Shown: positions 33,640 through 44,529 of the stretch, one piece after another | How positions within the stretch are numbered: the stretch's first letter is position 1 | Layout of the letters: every line of letters starts with the position of its first letter | Assembly: GCF_029227915.1 (NCBI RefSeq) | Contig: NC_079883.1 | Span: forward strand, 21,204,001 to 21,268,000 | Direction: 5' to 3' | Source: Hydractinia symbiolongicarpus | Taxonomy: Eukaryota > Cnidaria > Hydrozoa > Anthoathecata > Hydractiniidae | Length of the DNA: 64,000 bases | Made by a program: the position numbers and the translations under genes | The notes under the pieces: model-generated | What the model was told of the DNA's origin: nothing | Databases searched by the model: none | Seen by the model: only the letters and a program-made list of their open reading frames with translations

Positions 33640-35478
33640 TCCCAAAAGTGGAAAAGTTCGCAAAGAGAGAAAAAATGACGTAAATGGTTCATCATCTTGG
33701 CTCCTGTTTGGTGTTATTGCGTGACACAGCAAGGTACTAATTAAGTAATTAATTATTTTTTCGTGGAGCCGCAAGGTCAGCTGTTAAATCACATTTTTTC
33801 ATGGTATAAAGGTTGTATTAAAGAACAATGGCTGAAACTTTCTGACCTTTGACAAGAATCTACATTATTTTTTCCTACGCCTTTGCGTAACCTTGATACA
33901 TATAATTTAACAAAGCAAAGTTTTGTCAAGTTTATTTTTAGCAGCTTATTTTTCTTATCATATTTTGTGCCGTTTCATACCTTTATGACAGTGCCTCTAT
34001 TATAGCTAAGAATGACAAATTATACAAGAAGAACCGTATTCAGTGCGGAAAACGTCTACAAATCTTCTACAATATTTTTTTACTATATGTTTTGTCACAA
34101 CTAAATTATTTTAGGAATGTTTGTTTTTAATAGTAAGTGGCCCAGGGTTTCCTTTCTTCTTTGAACATTGTGTGTTTTTACTCTCTAGTGAATTAAAAGG
34201 CTTTCGTGTTGTGCAATCGTTTTCTTAACCCATAAAGGAAGACCAGCTTTTTAGAAAATATCCTATTTCATTCAACAAAAAATCAAGCATCAAAATTTTG
34301 TCCTCAGCCAAGTTTTTAACACTTCAGCCATCGTGGCTTAAGTGTCAAAAACATGGCTGAGGACAAAATCTAGACGGTTCATGTTGGATACCGTTAGGTA
34401 ACTCAGTTCATCTCCTTTCTAACCTACCCCTCAGGGAGCATAGTGGCTCAACTGTAGGGATGTTTTTCCTGGTTTTTCCCGGATATTAGCGGAGCTCGTT
34501 TTTCAAGGATATGTAACTTTTATTTTATTCTTTGCGCAGTCTTATTCCAAATAAGAAAATGTAGCAGTAGCTACTTACAAAGGAAAACAGCATGTCGAGT
34601 AAAGCCAGATGTTTAATGTTCTAATAAACATCCGTCTGCAATAAACGCCCCTGTGGTATATTAACAATATAGGGGTGTGTATTTCTCATTTAACCAATTT
34701 ACACGATTTTTTCTTAAGGCTTTCTATATAACTATATATAGTATAGTTATAATATGAGGACAGCTAATGTGTTGGTCGCAGCAGGGAATGACGAAGATTA
34801 ATTTGTTCATGTAATGTAGACAATCGAAAATTTATTTGTGATAAATTTTTCATAAAAATATATGTAGGCCAAAGATTGCATAATCGAATTTCTTAGTTTT
34901 TAATAGAACATTTATTTAGAGTTATTTGCTACGATAAGATAATTTATTTCTTTTTCACAGTATTGTAGTTGATCTTGTTAAAATGATCATTACAGACGAG
35001 AAAAAATGATTTCATACACAACTTGGGACAATTGATGTAAATTAGAATAAATATTTAAGATAAAACGTTTTCATCGTCAAATTGCTTTATCTCTCGTATT
35101 TTGTCTGTTGGCCAAAACCGGGTCATGATAAAACACTGACAAAATTTTCAAACTTTAAATGAAAAATTGTGATGTATTCCACGGGCTATCGTTGTAACAC
35201 ATAAAGAGAGATAAACGTAAAAACGTCTAATAGGATCTACACTATTAAACTTTTTTTACAAATATACAATTTGCTTAAACCTGTTGAGTAAACAACCCCT
35301 TATAACTTGAAATTAACAGGCGAGCAAGATTCACAAAAATCGATGCCCAGAATATGGGCGAAAATGCAATACGAAAAAAACTGGTATTTTCCAAAGCTTA
35401 ACGACTAGGTTCGTCTATACTAAGAAAACCCATATTCTGTGTTGTTTTCAGCCAATAAGTCGTACACGAAGCTACGCA
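33640..35478. other. Gap with one large hairpin
   Basis: No gene recognised. The inverted repeat at 34295-34369 is listed separately. Confidence 0.4.
34295..34369. repeat. 75-bp foldback (36-bp arms)
   Basis: ATTTTGTCCTCAGCCA on the left is mirrored by TGGCTGAGGACAAAAT on the right; inner arms (ACACTTCAGCCA / TGGCTTAAGTGT) also pair with a few mismatches, around a loop of about 3 nt. It could be a tiny MITE relic or a structured RNA hairpin. Confidence 0.8.
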
Positions 35479-35654
35479 TCTTCTCTATAATAATAGCCGT
35501 CGTCTGTCTGTCTCTGCGCGGACCCCCAACTGAGTTAGAAAATCATGTTACGGAAACACGAATATCAAATGCTATATATTTTTATCCACTTTGCTGCGAC
35601 GGGTAAATATAAAGGACGGGGGAACCCGTGGATTTTTCCACGGGCAACGACTAG
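35479..35654 (+). mobile_element. Short Helitron-like element
   Basis: Starts TCTTCTCTATAATAATAGCC after an A, contains GTCTGTCTGTCTCTGCGCGG and TATCCACTTTGCTGCGACGG, ends with a 20-bp palindromic hairpin (CCCGTGGATTTTTCCACGGG), seven bases and CTAG, followed by T. This is the clearest 3' terminus of the family in the window. Confidence 0.75.
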
Positions 35655-36506
35655 TATATAATAATACGCCAGTTCCGTGTGTCTGTAACAGGCAAAGTGG
35701 ATATGTTCATTTTCCTTTTATCTTACCGAAATTTTCTTTGAAGTAACCGAAAAATGCATGTCTAATATGTTTAATTTTCTGACGTTACGGCGTGACGTCA
35801 ATAACACTACTTTAACGTCAATATCCTATATTAAATTAATGAAGCCGTTACAGTGCACTTAAAACTTTGAGGCCCAATAACTTGGAAACGAGGTAGTGAT
35901 GTCAATGTTTTTTCACCGTGTGGGTAACTAGGGAGCACCTGGGACCAATTTGGGTAAGTTTTCCAAACCTGAGTCCCCAAATCCGTTTCGGAATGCACGG
36001 GCTTATGACGTCATCAAAAAACCTTCAAACTCTAATATCTCTGCAACCGTTTGTCAAAAGTACATGATCCTATACATTTCCTTGATCAACGTTTAAAGAT
36101 CTATACGATAAAGCCAACGGGTATATAAATTTCTTGAAAAAAAATTTGGTGTTTTGGCGGGTCTTTGCTGACGTCACCAAAAATTTTAAACCCTTATATC
36201 TCGTTAGGTGTTCGTCGAAATCATATGATCCTATAGATTATTTTGGGCAGTGTTTCAACCTCTACACATAAAGGAAGAAAGAATAAACTAAATTTCGCCA
36301 ATTTTTTTGTATCTGCACTGCTAATGTCAGCAAAAAACCTAAAAAACATAGCCGCATTTTGTCTCTGCGCGGACCTCCCGCTGAGATAGGAAGACATGCT
36401 ACGGAAACACGAATATCAAATGCGATATATTTTCACCCACTTCGTTGCGACGGGTAAATTTAAAGAACAGGTGAACCCGTGCATTTTTTTATGGGCTACC
36501 GAATAG
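35655..36506 (+). mobile_element. Composite Helitron-like element abutting the previous one
   Basis: Begins TATATAATAATACGCCAG immediately after the CTAG of the preceding element. It carries the long-form body in + orientation (GCAAAGTGGATATG, GTGACGTCAATAAC, GACGTCATCAAAAAACC). From about 36349 it switches into a second copy of the short element (GTCTCTGCGCGGACC, AATATCAAATGCGATATAT) and ends in a decayed hairpin plus ATAG at 36506. Confidence 0.65.
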
Positions 36507-36716
36507 TCTATAACATATTACCTGCTTTCTGTTTTTGAGTTTAAGACGGTTTCTGAGACATGGGACGAGCGATTCTCCGTAAATTTTCAAAGGGAAAAAT
36601 TCCAGTGTATTTTGTCATTGGCTAACAACTACGTCTTAAAAAAAATATTGTTAACTTTTGGTATGCGTATTACAACAAGTATTACAATTTTTGATTACGT
36701 AACACATTTGTTACAA

Positions 36717-36966
36717 GTCATTCTTTTAAAGGATTTCCTTCACCACTTTTCACCGCGTTTACACCAAGGATTTTAGCTTTTATAACTTTAATGATGGTGT
36801 TAGCGTTATTTCTCCGAAAGGTTTGTGTAAAAAAGAAGAATGGTGACGTCAAAGCAAAATATTAACTCGTCAATCTTTCTTTTATAAGGACTTACTTCAA
36901 CCACTACAAACAAATTCACCCCTTTTCAAATACCAAGGTTTTAGCTTTTATATCTTTAATGAATGA
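36717..36966. repeat. Diverged direct repeat pair
   Basis: Two ~80-95 bp copies about 160 bp apart share TTCTTTTA-AAGGA, TTCA-CCACT and CCAAGG-TTTTAGCTTTTATA-CTTTAATGA. Old duplication of unknown type. Confidence 0.55.
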
Positions 36967-38603
36967 CATAGTGTAAGGCACTAAAAAGTTTTTTAAACTG
37001 GTTAAATGAACCAAAATATATTTAATACGCGAAAAGAGCAGCTCAAATCAGTGCAAAACCAAATGTTGCTCCTAACGTTGTCCAGATTTTGCCCATAGAT
37101 GGAATTTGTAATGGCGTCATAAGTCACATGATGACATTGTGACCTGTGTCATGGTTTTTTTGACACATTTTAAGGTTTACTACTTATCTGCCAAGTTTCC
37201 ACGTTCTGACATGCGTAATTCCAAAATATTGAAAGGGGGTGGTGCGGAATTCGCTTCATCCGTTCCCTATCCATCAAAGAGAATATACATTTTTAAACTT
37301 TAGCTAATAGAATAATTGTTTTAAAATGTTCTGAATGTGAAAAGCTTTTAGGGGAAAACTAACGGATATATCATATGACATCCTTTTGTGAATTGTGAAA
37401 GCCTCGTACAATTAATATTTAAAGAAAATGAGATATAAAGATAGTAGAAATGAATGTTGTACTGAATCTTAGAAATGCATATACTAGTAGGTAATCTAGA
37501 AAATATTTTTTTTGTAACAAAGCTTAATTGGACATTGTCAACATGTATTTAATGAATATATTTATTAAGTGACTGTTATTATTGTTAAAGAATGAAGATT
37601 AAACGTCTTTTTTCACCTTTCATTCCATTCTTGACCTTTCCTCCTTAATACCACAGTAGCTTACCGTGAGATGTGTCAGTTGGATACTCGCTGTCATTTT
37701 ATTTCCAGAATAATAATTTGATAACAATTTGGAAAACCTTTATAACATCAAACTTTTGCATAATTTAAATGAGAACTAACGATAACAAGTTGTACTTAAA
37801 ATGTTTGACTACAAAATGTGTGAATATGAACTATGTTATTTTTTTTTATATATATATATATTGTGCTTTGGTTCTTGAGATATGTTAGGTCAAAGTAGTC
37901 CTACGGTCGCCGCCATGATAGTGTTGTTGAGATGAATTCTGTTCGGTAAATATTTCTTTATCCTTGTGGAAACTTCCACTGGAGAGTAAATTTCTTTCTC
38001 TGCTAGAAGATATATTTTGTAGCTAATCAAAACTCAGCTTTGTGACATAATAAAATGTAGACTTGATGATATAACAAAATAAAATAGTAAGTTTTGTATT
38101 GTTATCTCCGACGCTTTTTGTCGGCACTGAAAATGCCAAGTGGTAGTGTAGCAGGGAGCACTTGACTAGAGACAGGTCAAATTCCACATTGTATAATAAT
38201 TTACTACAATACTTTTGTCTGTTATTTTATATTTTTATTGCCCTTTTAAAAATGTGATATGAATATAAAAATATTTACATTATGTATAGATCAAAGAATT
38301 GTTTTTTAAAGAAAAGTTATGTCTCCGTTTTGTAATAGAATCTATGTAAGCGTTGATCTTAATGGAGTATAAGATCATATTTGTGTAAAAAAAGTTCTGC
38401 AAGTTATGTTCGCGGATTATATGAATATAGACAGTCATTTTGGCTCATATTTTAGCAGAGATGGGGACGTTATGAGAAAATTAACTTGGCGTTAGACATC
38501 GGGTTGGTTAAGTGCTGGATTATCGTATCGCACATTCATGTAGTGTGCTTGGTATAGGTATACTTTACGCCACAAATCTATTCAATTTTTATTCAAATTA
38601 TTC

Positions 38604-38640
38604 GGTAGCCTGTGAAAAAACCCACGTGTTCGCCTGAGGC
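38604..38640 (-). mobile_element. Helitron-like 3' end relic
   Basis: GGTAGCCTGTGAAAAAACCCAC followed by GTGTTCGCC is a decayed version of the family's 3' hairpin (GTTAGCCCGTGG... and GGGTTCGCCCGTC). Confidence 0.5.
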
Positions 38641-39989
38641 ATAAGTTGTGAAAGTTTTAAAACTGATAATAAGCGGAATTTAATCTGTAAAGTATCACAG
38701 TTTATCGGGACAACTGTAGTGTCGTGTACAGAATATCTGACATCGTATAAAGATACTTACACCTTCATTCAAGTTTACAATACAGTATCTGAGATAATAG
38801 ATTATTTTTATCTACCAATTAAAAAATGGTGTCGCAGCAACTATATGTTACTACTTTTAGCTTAGCATAGACACCAAGCTGCATCTTAGTAATTGGTGAA
38901 TATACACACAAAAAGAAACAATGTAAGCTAGGATAAAAAAAACCTGCTGAATAAAACCTCACCATGTACGTTTGTAGCGAAAATATAAAAATTACATTGT
39001 TTACGATTTATACATGACTAATTTCACTAAAATAATGGAGATTATTTATATAGATAAATAGACGAAGCCTTTCAATATGGTCACTTATGTATTGCATCGT
39101 CCATTACATATGCTGCCATCCACAGCAGTTTATGTTTTATTCGTCTAAGGAACAGAACACAAAGCTTTCTGTGGTTTATTTTACAAACTTGTGTATTAAA
39201 ATATTCCTATCGCTACTCTGGTACCATCTCCCGCGAAAACAGAGGGCCAACGGTTATTTGTGTAAAGATTTTATGTTTTAAAGACGCCATTTTGATTTCT
39301 TCTACAACTAACAGAAGTTAACCTGATTGATCTTGTTAAATTGGACACAATCTTTTCATAAATAAATACTGGCTAATACCAAATGGTGACTAGAAGAACA
39401 ATTAGCCAAAATTAAAAGTTTTAAAGTGGCAAAACGACATTCACGCATTCGGAATGTGATTATCTTTTTATAAAAAAAATGGGAAGTTTAATTTTAACAA
39501 TTGTTTTTTCCTATTACAAAAATGCATCAAGAGTAAAAAATTAAGAGAAAACTTAATGTGGGCGGATGATTAAGCTCTGTTTCATTTCTCCTTTGACATT
39601 AGTACAAACCGCTTTTAAATGGCAATTTTGTGGGCGGAACTTGCTGGGGAGCAGGTCATTTTCCACATGGGATAAAAATATAATACCAAACATTTTGGCG
39701 TAATAGATTGTGATTGCGCCAGAAGCTTCGTTTTTGTAAAAAACAAATTAAAGGTGACGTCAATTTTGCTCTAGAAAATAAAAAGTGTTTTTTAACAAGC
39801 TGATTGATTTTCAAAGAAGGAGTCATGCTATTTCTTTTGTACAAACATCTTTTTGTACTCATCCCAAAGACTTCAGACAGCGTTTGGAATTATAAACATT
39901 GTATGCACTCGTGTTGATGTTCAAATTGTGTCAAATTACTCCTACAGACAACGAATAATTTGATGTTGCGACTTTTTAAGTTGTTTTCA

Positions 39990-40055
39990 CCCAACATGAT
40001 AGCGGCAAAAACTCCGTAAAAACGGCTCAAGGGCCACAAGACCCTGGGGACGAGT
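39990..40055 (-). repeat. Dispersed CAACCTCGTCCCCAGGG-family repeat
   Basis: AAACGGCTCAAGGGCCACAAG and ACCCTGGGGACGAG on the + strand match, inverted, the element at 50359-50448. Shorter pieces occur near 49178, 50177 and 60102, each with CCTCG(T/A)(T/C)CCCAG. Confidence 0.6.
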
Positions 40056-40981
40056 TTGCTTTTCACCTCTTTCAAAGTATGAATGTCTAGACACCTTAAA
40101 TATTAATCTATGCATCTCGAAACTGTCTTAATATCAGAAAAAACGCAAAGATACTGCAGAAATGAAAAGAGATTGTAGGGGTGTATTTTGCGCCTTGTTG
40201 GCGTAATATGATGTGGTTGGGCGTAAACAGGATGAGGGAACAAATTAAAAGAAATAATATATCAAGATCATTTAGTGGTATAATAAGTAAAATTGCATCT
40301 TCTGTAATCAAGAGAATGGAAACTATAGGTTTTTCATTTTTGCCGCCCTATGATTCAGGGCGTATAGTCAGGGAGTCAACCAAGCATATCACGGATGCAG
40401 ATTTAAACCTATTTAGATTTAAATCTTGTGGATGTTAGGGGGTGTACGAGGTTTCAAAACAATAGTGTTTGCCATTTTTAACTATTCGTGTATTGTGAAC
40501 ACTCCATATTATACGGACCGGAAATTTAAACTTAATACCAGCTGATATGAACTAAACTAAACTTAAACTCGGTGCTGCTCCAAAATAATTTCTCTTTCAG
40601 CCTGTTAAAATTTTTTTTAGATGGGCATGTAAAGTTTGTTTGCGTCAGCAATTTCTTGTATAAAAGATGTTAAACTTAAGATAGCCAGTGGTATGACATT
40701 TCCAGAGAACCATTACCCACGCATTATCAAATTACAAGAAACAATATATTTTGTTTGCTTATAATAATTAAAAACTGGATTAACCATTGCTTAAAACACA
40801 CATTTTGTGATGTCTCTGCGCTATTTCTGCTCCAAGCAAGACAAAGTTTTATAAATAAAATCTCACTATAAAGAAATATAAGTATAAGCCTTGATATTGT
40901 ATTTAAACGTATCTATATCATATTAAAACAAAGAGATCAATTTTTGTAATCACTGTTAACACTATTAATAAGTTCCTTTCA

Positions 40982-41167
40982 TCAAAAACTCGTCTTATAT
41001 GCACGATTCAAACAATCCCATAAGTCACTGCAACATGGTTGTACTTTTTGACACCTACACACCCTAATTCCACGTTTGCTCTTCTTATATCTAGCTACAA
41101 GAAGGAACTGACCACCTAAAATGATTTCTAATCTTTTGTTGCTAACACCATGTATACGAAAACTCAT
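40982..41167 (-). other. Possible terminal exon of a cysteine-rich secreted protein
   Basis: On the minus strand CATGAAACTTACAG (acceptor-like, AG at about 41173) precedes an open frame to TGA at 40982. The peptide contains LEIILGGQFLLVARYKK then GIRVCRCQKVQPCCSDLWDC. The G-x-F/Y-L-L-V-A run followed by basic residues and clustered cysteines loosely recalls the end of netrin-like (NTR) domains. No upstream exon was found, so this is suggestive only. Confidence 0.25.
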
Positions 41168-42985
41168 CTACTGTAAGTTTCATGATACTCAAATATTAAG
41201 AAGAGCAATGTAGTCCACACAACTCCTAATTTTTATTTTATTTTACAGAATTTCACCAATACCTTTTTAATGCATTAACTACTTCGTCAATCAAACTGAC
41301 AGAAGCCATGCTAATCAAGAAAGGGCTCACGTACAAAAATACCTTTTTGGAATCTAATCACCTCTCACTGTCCTACTGGGTTTTAACTGTAAACAAACAA
41401 ATCGTAGAAAAGACCTGTATAAACCCAGTGATATATAATATTCCGGGAAGAAAATTCGCTTAGTATAAACTAGCCACTCTTGCCATGGTTATGTAATCGA
41501 TTTCTGTTGTTAAAAAGAAATGAGAATTTCATCAAGTAGTTAGAGCAATGGACGGGTACTGCAATCAGTGTCATTTAGTCGCAAATAAAAAAATTCTTTT
41601 TCGCGGTTGAATATTTATTGCGCCAATTAGAAGCGCGCACAAATTTTTTATAGGCGACAACCTAAGTCCTAGACCACGGTGGTTTAAAAAATGGTTTTTG
41701 TTGGCACCTTCCCTCAAAAAAACATCCCATTTAGTTGAACGTGAACTTTTTAAGTTTGTTGACAATGGAAAACCTCGCAAAAAGTTGGAAACAACGCTCG
41801 CAAAAAACTTTGACCGAAAAACTTTGACTGAAGAACTTCCAGAGAATACCGGGTTTTGCATATAATCATGCTCATTTTAAATACAGGCTACATGGACACC
41901 AGTAATTCGGCCTGTTGAGGATTTATTGCAACAACTAGGAAACGTAACATGTTACGTTTCCTAGTTGTTGCAGAGGGATTTTTATTCCACTAAAATTATC
42001 AGTATTTTGGTAGTGAAATATTTTTCACAAGAATTTGATTTTGTTCTGAGCGGTGAATTAGGGGTAATTAGTTAACGGCAACATGGTTAGAATAATTAAA
42101 GTTGGTAGCAGAAAATCACACTTAGATGAAATTACTTAAAAAACTTTAATCAAAATGTAACTGACAATGTCGAGCTTCGTTCGTTCCGCGAGAAGTAAAA
42201 ATTCCTTTTAGTTCTGGACGAAAATTCTCGGTTAAATAACCTCCTTGGTTAAATGAAGAATAGAGGTATTAAAACGGTGTACACGTGTTTCTTATCCCTG
42301 GTTTGATCAGTTACGGTAGCGAATAAAGCCTACGTCAACTATCGTTTTCTTATTTTTACATTATCTTTGATAAAGCATTACAACCTATACAATAATGATC
42401 GTTCTGAGATGATTAAGCAAGCAGTTGAATAAAAGCCTTATTGTTTTTGTCTTAATATTTTTTTTCTTTTCTATTTTGCTGCAATTGTCAATGGGCAAGA
42501 CACATCCGACGATATCATCACCAAAAGAATGGAGCCATTCATTGAAACAAAAATTTTTGTAACATCTTCTCCTTCACGGTTTTCTCTTCTCCAGTTTGGC
42601 TATGGAGACCGACATTTTTTGGCCCAACGTGAGATGATCATGCAAAAATAATTCCAATCGAAAACCATCATAGCCATGCGACATCTGCTTTGTTTATGTG
42701 GAATCTGCATCTGCACTGAACACATTGCATATTCTCCGTTATTACGTGTTTTTATTGTGTATTCCCAATTGCACGGAAGAAGTTAAAGGATCTGTCTGAA
42801 ATTATAGGCGAACTAAATATTCTCGGCGGTAGAGATCACCTGGCTCCCTCATGACAATTTGATGTTTATGGCGAACAAAATAATAATTAACCAGCGTAAA
42901 TGTTTATATTTGTATCAGAAAAGTTGTTTTATTTGGGAATGAATATCCCGAAAAGTTGTCGTTTATTAGGAAAACAATAACTTTG
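41168..42985. other. Gap with a perfect palindrome
   Basis: No gene recognised. The frame at 41571-41861 (minus, 96 codons) has no domain and is probably chance. The palindrome at 41927-41972 is listed separately. Confidence 0.4.
41927..41972. repeat. Perfect 46-bp palindrome with no loop
   Basis: The left arm TGCAACAACTAGGAAACGTA plus ACA is followed directly by its exact reverse complement, centred on GTAACATGTTAC (axis between 41949 and 41950). There are no mismatches and no spacer, so it can extrude as a cruciform. An uninterrupted palindrome this long is unlikely by chance. Confidence 0.95.
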
Positions 42986-43104
42986 CTCAACCAATCAGGA
43001 AAATATATAAGCTTTTTGCACGCTCTTTCAGCCAATCAGAGGAGTGATAAAAGCTTTTTGCACGCTATTTCAGCCAATCAGAGAAATGATATAAGCTTTT
43101 TGCG
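42986..43104. repeat. Three ~42-bp units, each with a CCAAT box and a TATA-like box
   Basis: Units at 42986-43022, 43023-43064 and 43065-43104 share CCAATCAG, then a TATA-like word (ATATATAAGC, GATAAAAGC, GATATAAGC), then TTTTTGC. A further AGCCAATCA lies near 43183. Each unit looks like a minimal promoter on the + strand, but no gene follows. Confidence 0.8.
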
Positions 43105-44529
43105 CTCTAGAGTTGAAAAATAATTAAAGATTGCATTCGTGTCTTGGTAAAAAAAATATAGCATATATTTTGTGTTGTAATAGCCAATCAAAATGCTAGA
43201 AAAATATAACCATAATAACTTCACTTCGAGTAAGCTTTACAATATTCAGGTTTAACATTGGACGAGTATTAATCATTCCATCAGTTCCGGATTGCTCAAA
43301 TCATTATTTTTACAGCAAAAATGGTAGCATTTTTTCACCCGTAATTATTGAGAGACTCTAAAAGTCTGCTATATCACAATACGAGAAATACCAAACCTAC
43401 TACTGGTTATAACAGCTTCGCTATCGCCAGCAGAATAGAGTAGTATCACCAATTAGAACTTTTTTTCTTTCAAGAATGTTAAACATCCCCCTATTACGTT
43501 GTTAAATCCATCTGTTAGAGTTGTTAAAAAAGTTTGCATCTCGAATCATGTGTGATGCCTCAATTTAATGCATTTGTACCGTTTGCTAGAACATTATTCG
43601 GATATCGTATTACGAAGATAATGTAGATAATTCGTGGCAAACTGTTAATCACATAGGTCCAGCTGTTACACAATGTCCTATCGGCTAATTTCCGAATAAT
43701 TTTTATCACAAGACTTTGTGTCGTAAGTTGCGTTGGTATTTGATTGAAAACACAGAGCAGATTTGAAGAAAATATTGTTCTTAAAAAAATGTTGCCATTA
43801 TATTGTTTTCGTTACCTCAAACATCTTTAAATGCAATGTTATACATAAGTATCAAGTTAAATGATATAAGCTCGTTAAAAGAGCAAAAAAATATTACTTA
43901 TATAACGTCATTTTTAATCTCAATGACGTCATTAAAATTTTTTTTTTTTATCACATCAATTCTCAATACACTGTCCACCAAGAATCAAGGTTGTAGCATC
44001 AGTAACACTTGAGAAATTGAAATATGTTGCAGAATGGGGAAAATGACTTATTTTAGGTATGTGTGTAAGTCATTTCTTATAATTGTGACGTCATTAAATA
44101 ATTTTTACCCAGCGGGATGAATTTGTTTTAAGACATTCTACAGCTGTGAGAAGTTTTCTCACTTAAGCGAAAGTAGTTTGACATTTATGGCCCGTACTTT
44201 ACCCCCTCCCTCCCTCAGGCTTACAAGGACCAAGAAGGCCAAGGTACAAAGTCATGTGTTTTATACTATAATATTCAGCTTTCCGTCTGTGAGTCAAAAA
44301 TCATACCGTCGAGTAGCCCTGGGCGAATCTCATGGATTTTCCCGCGTGATAATAACAATTTTGGTCTAATCGGCCTATACATTCACGAAAGTAACAGCAA
44401 AGTAAAAAAAAATTGTATAACCCAACTTAAAGTAGGGAGCGTACGTCAGTTATATTTAGTCGGGTGTAGGCACAAAAAATTTTACTTAGTTCGCGATTAT
44501 AGGTTTATTTCATGGATGTTTACATCTGC
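43105..44529. other. Gap upstream of the secreted-protein 3' end
   Basis: No gene recognised. Contains a decayed Helitron-like element at about 44264-44355. Confidence 0.4.
44264..44355 (+). mobile_element. Decayed short Helitron-like element
   Basis: ACTATAATATTCAGC, CCGTCTGTGAGTCAAAAAT, CTGGGCGAATCTCATGGATT and TTCCCGCGTGATAA follow the order of the element at 62769-62878, with many substitutions. Confidence 0.45.

Larger units (their letters stand above)
36507..40981. other. Gene-poor stretch with small repeats
   Basis: Includes two diverged direct copies (36717-36796 and 36872-36966, sharing CCAAGG-TTTTAGCTTTTATA), a (TA)n run at 37847-37861, a Helitron 3' relic at 38604-38640 and a CAACCTCGTCCCC-type repeat near 39990-40055. 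Frames at 39656-40438 are judged spurious. Confidence 0.45.

Noticed and set aside
33651-33660. Heat-shock element near the 401-aa gene promoter
   Set aside because: GAA and TTC are present but with the wrong spacing (three bases instead of two) and no further repeats.
41571-41861. 96-codon minus-strand frame
   Set aside because: No signal peptide, domain or exon border, and basic/Ser composition typical of AT-rich noncoding frames.
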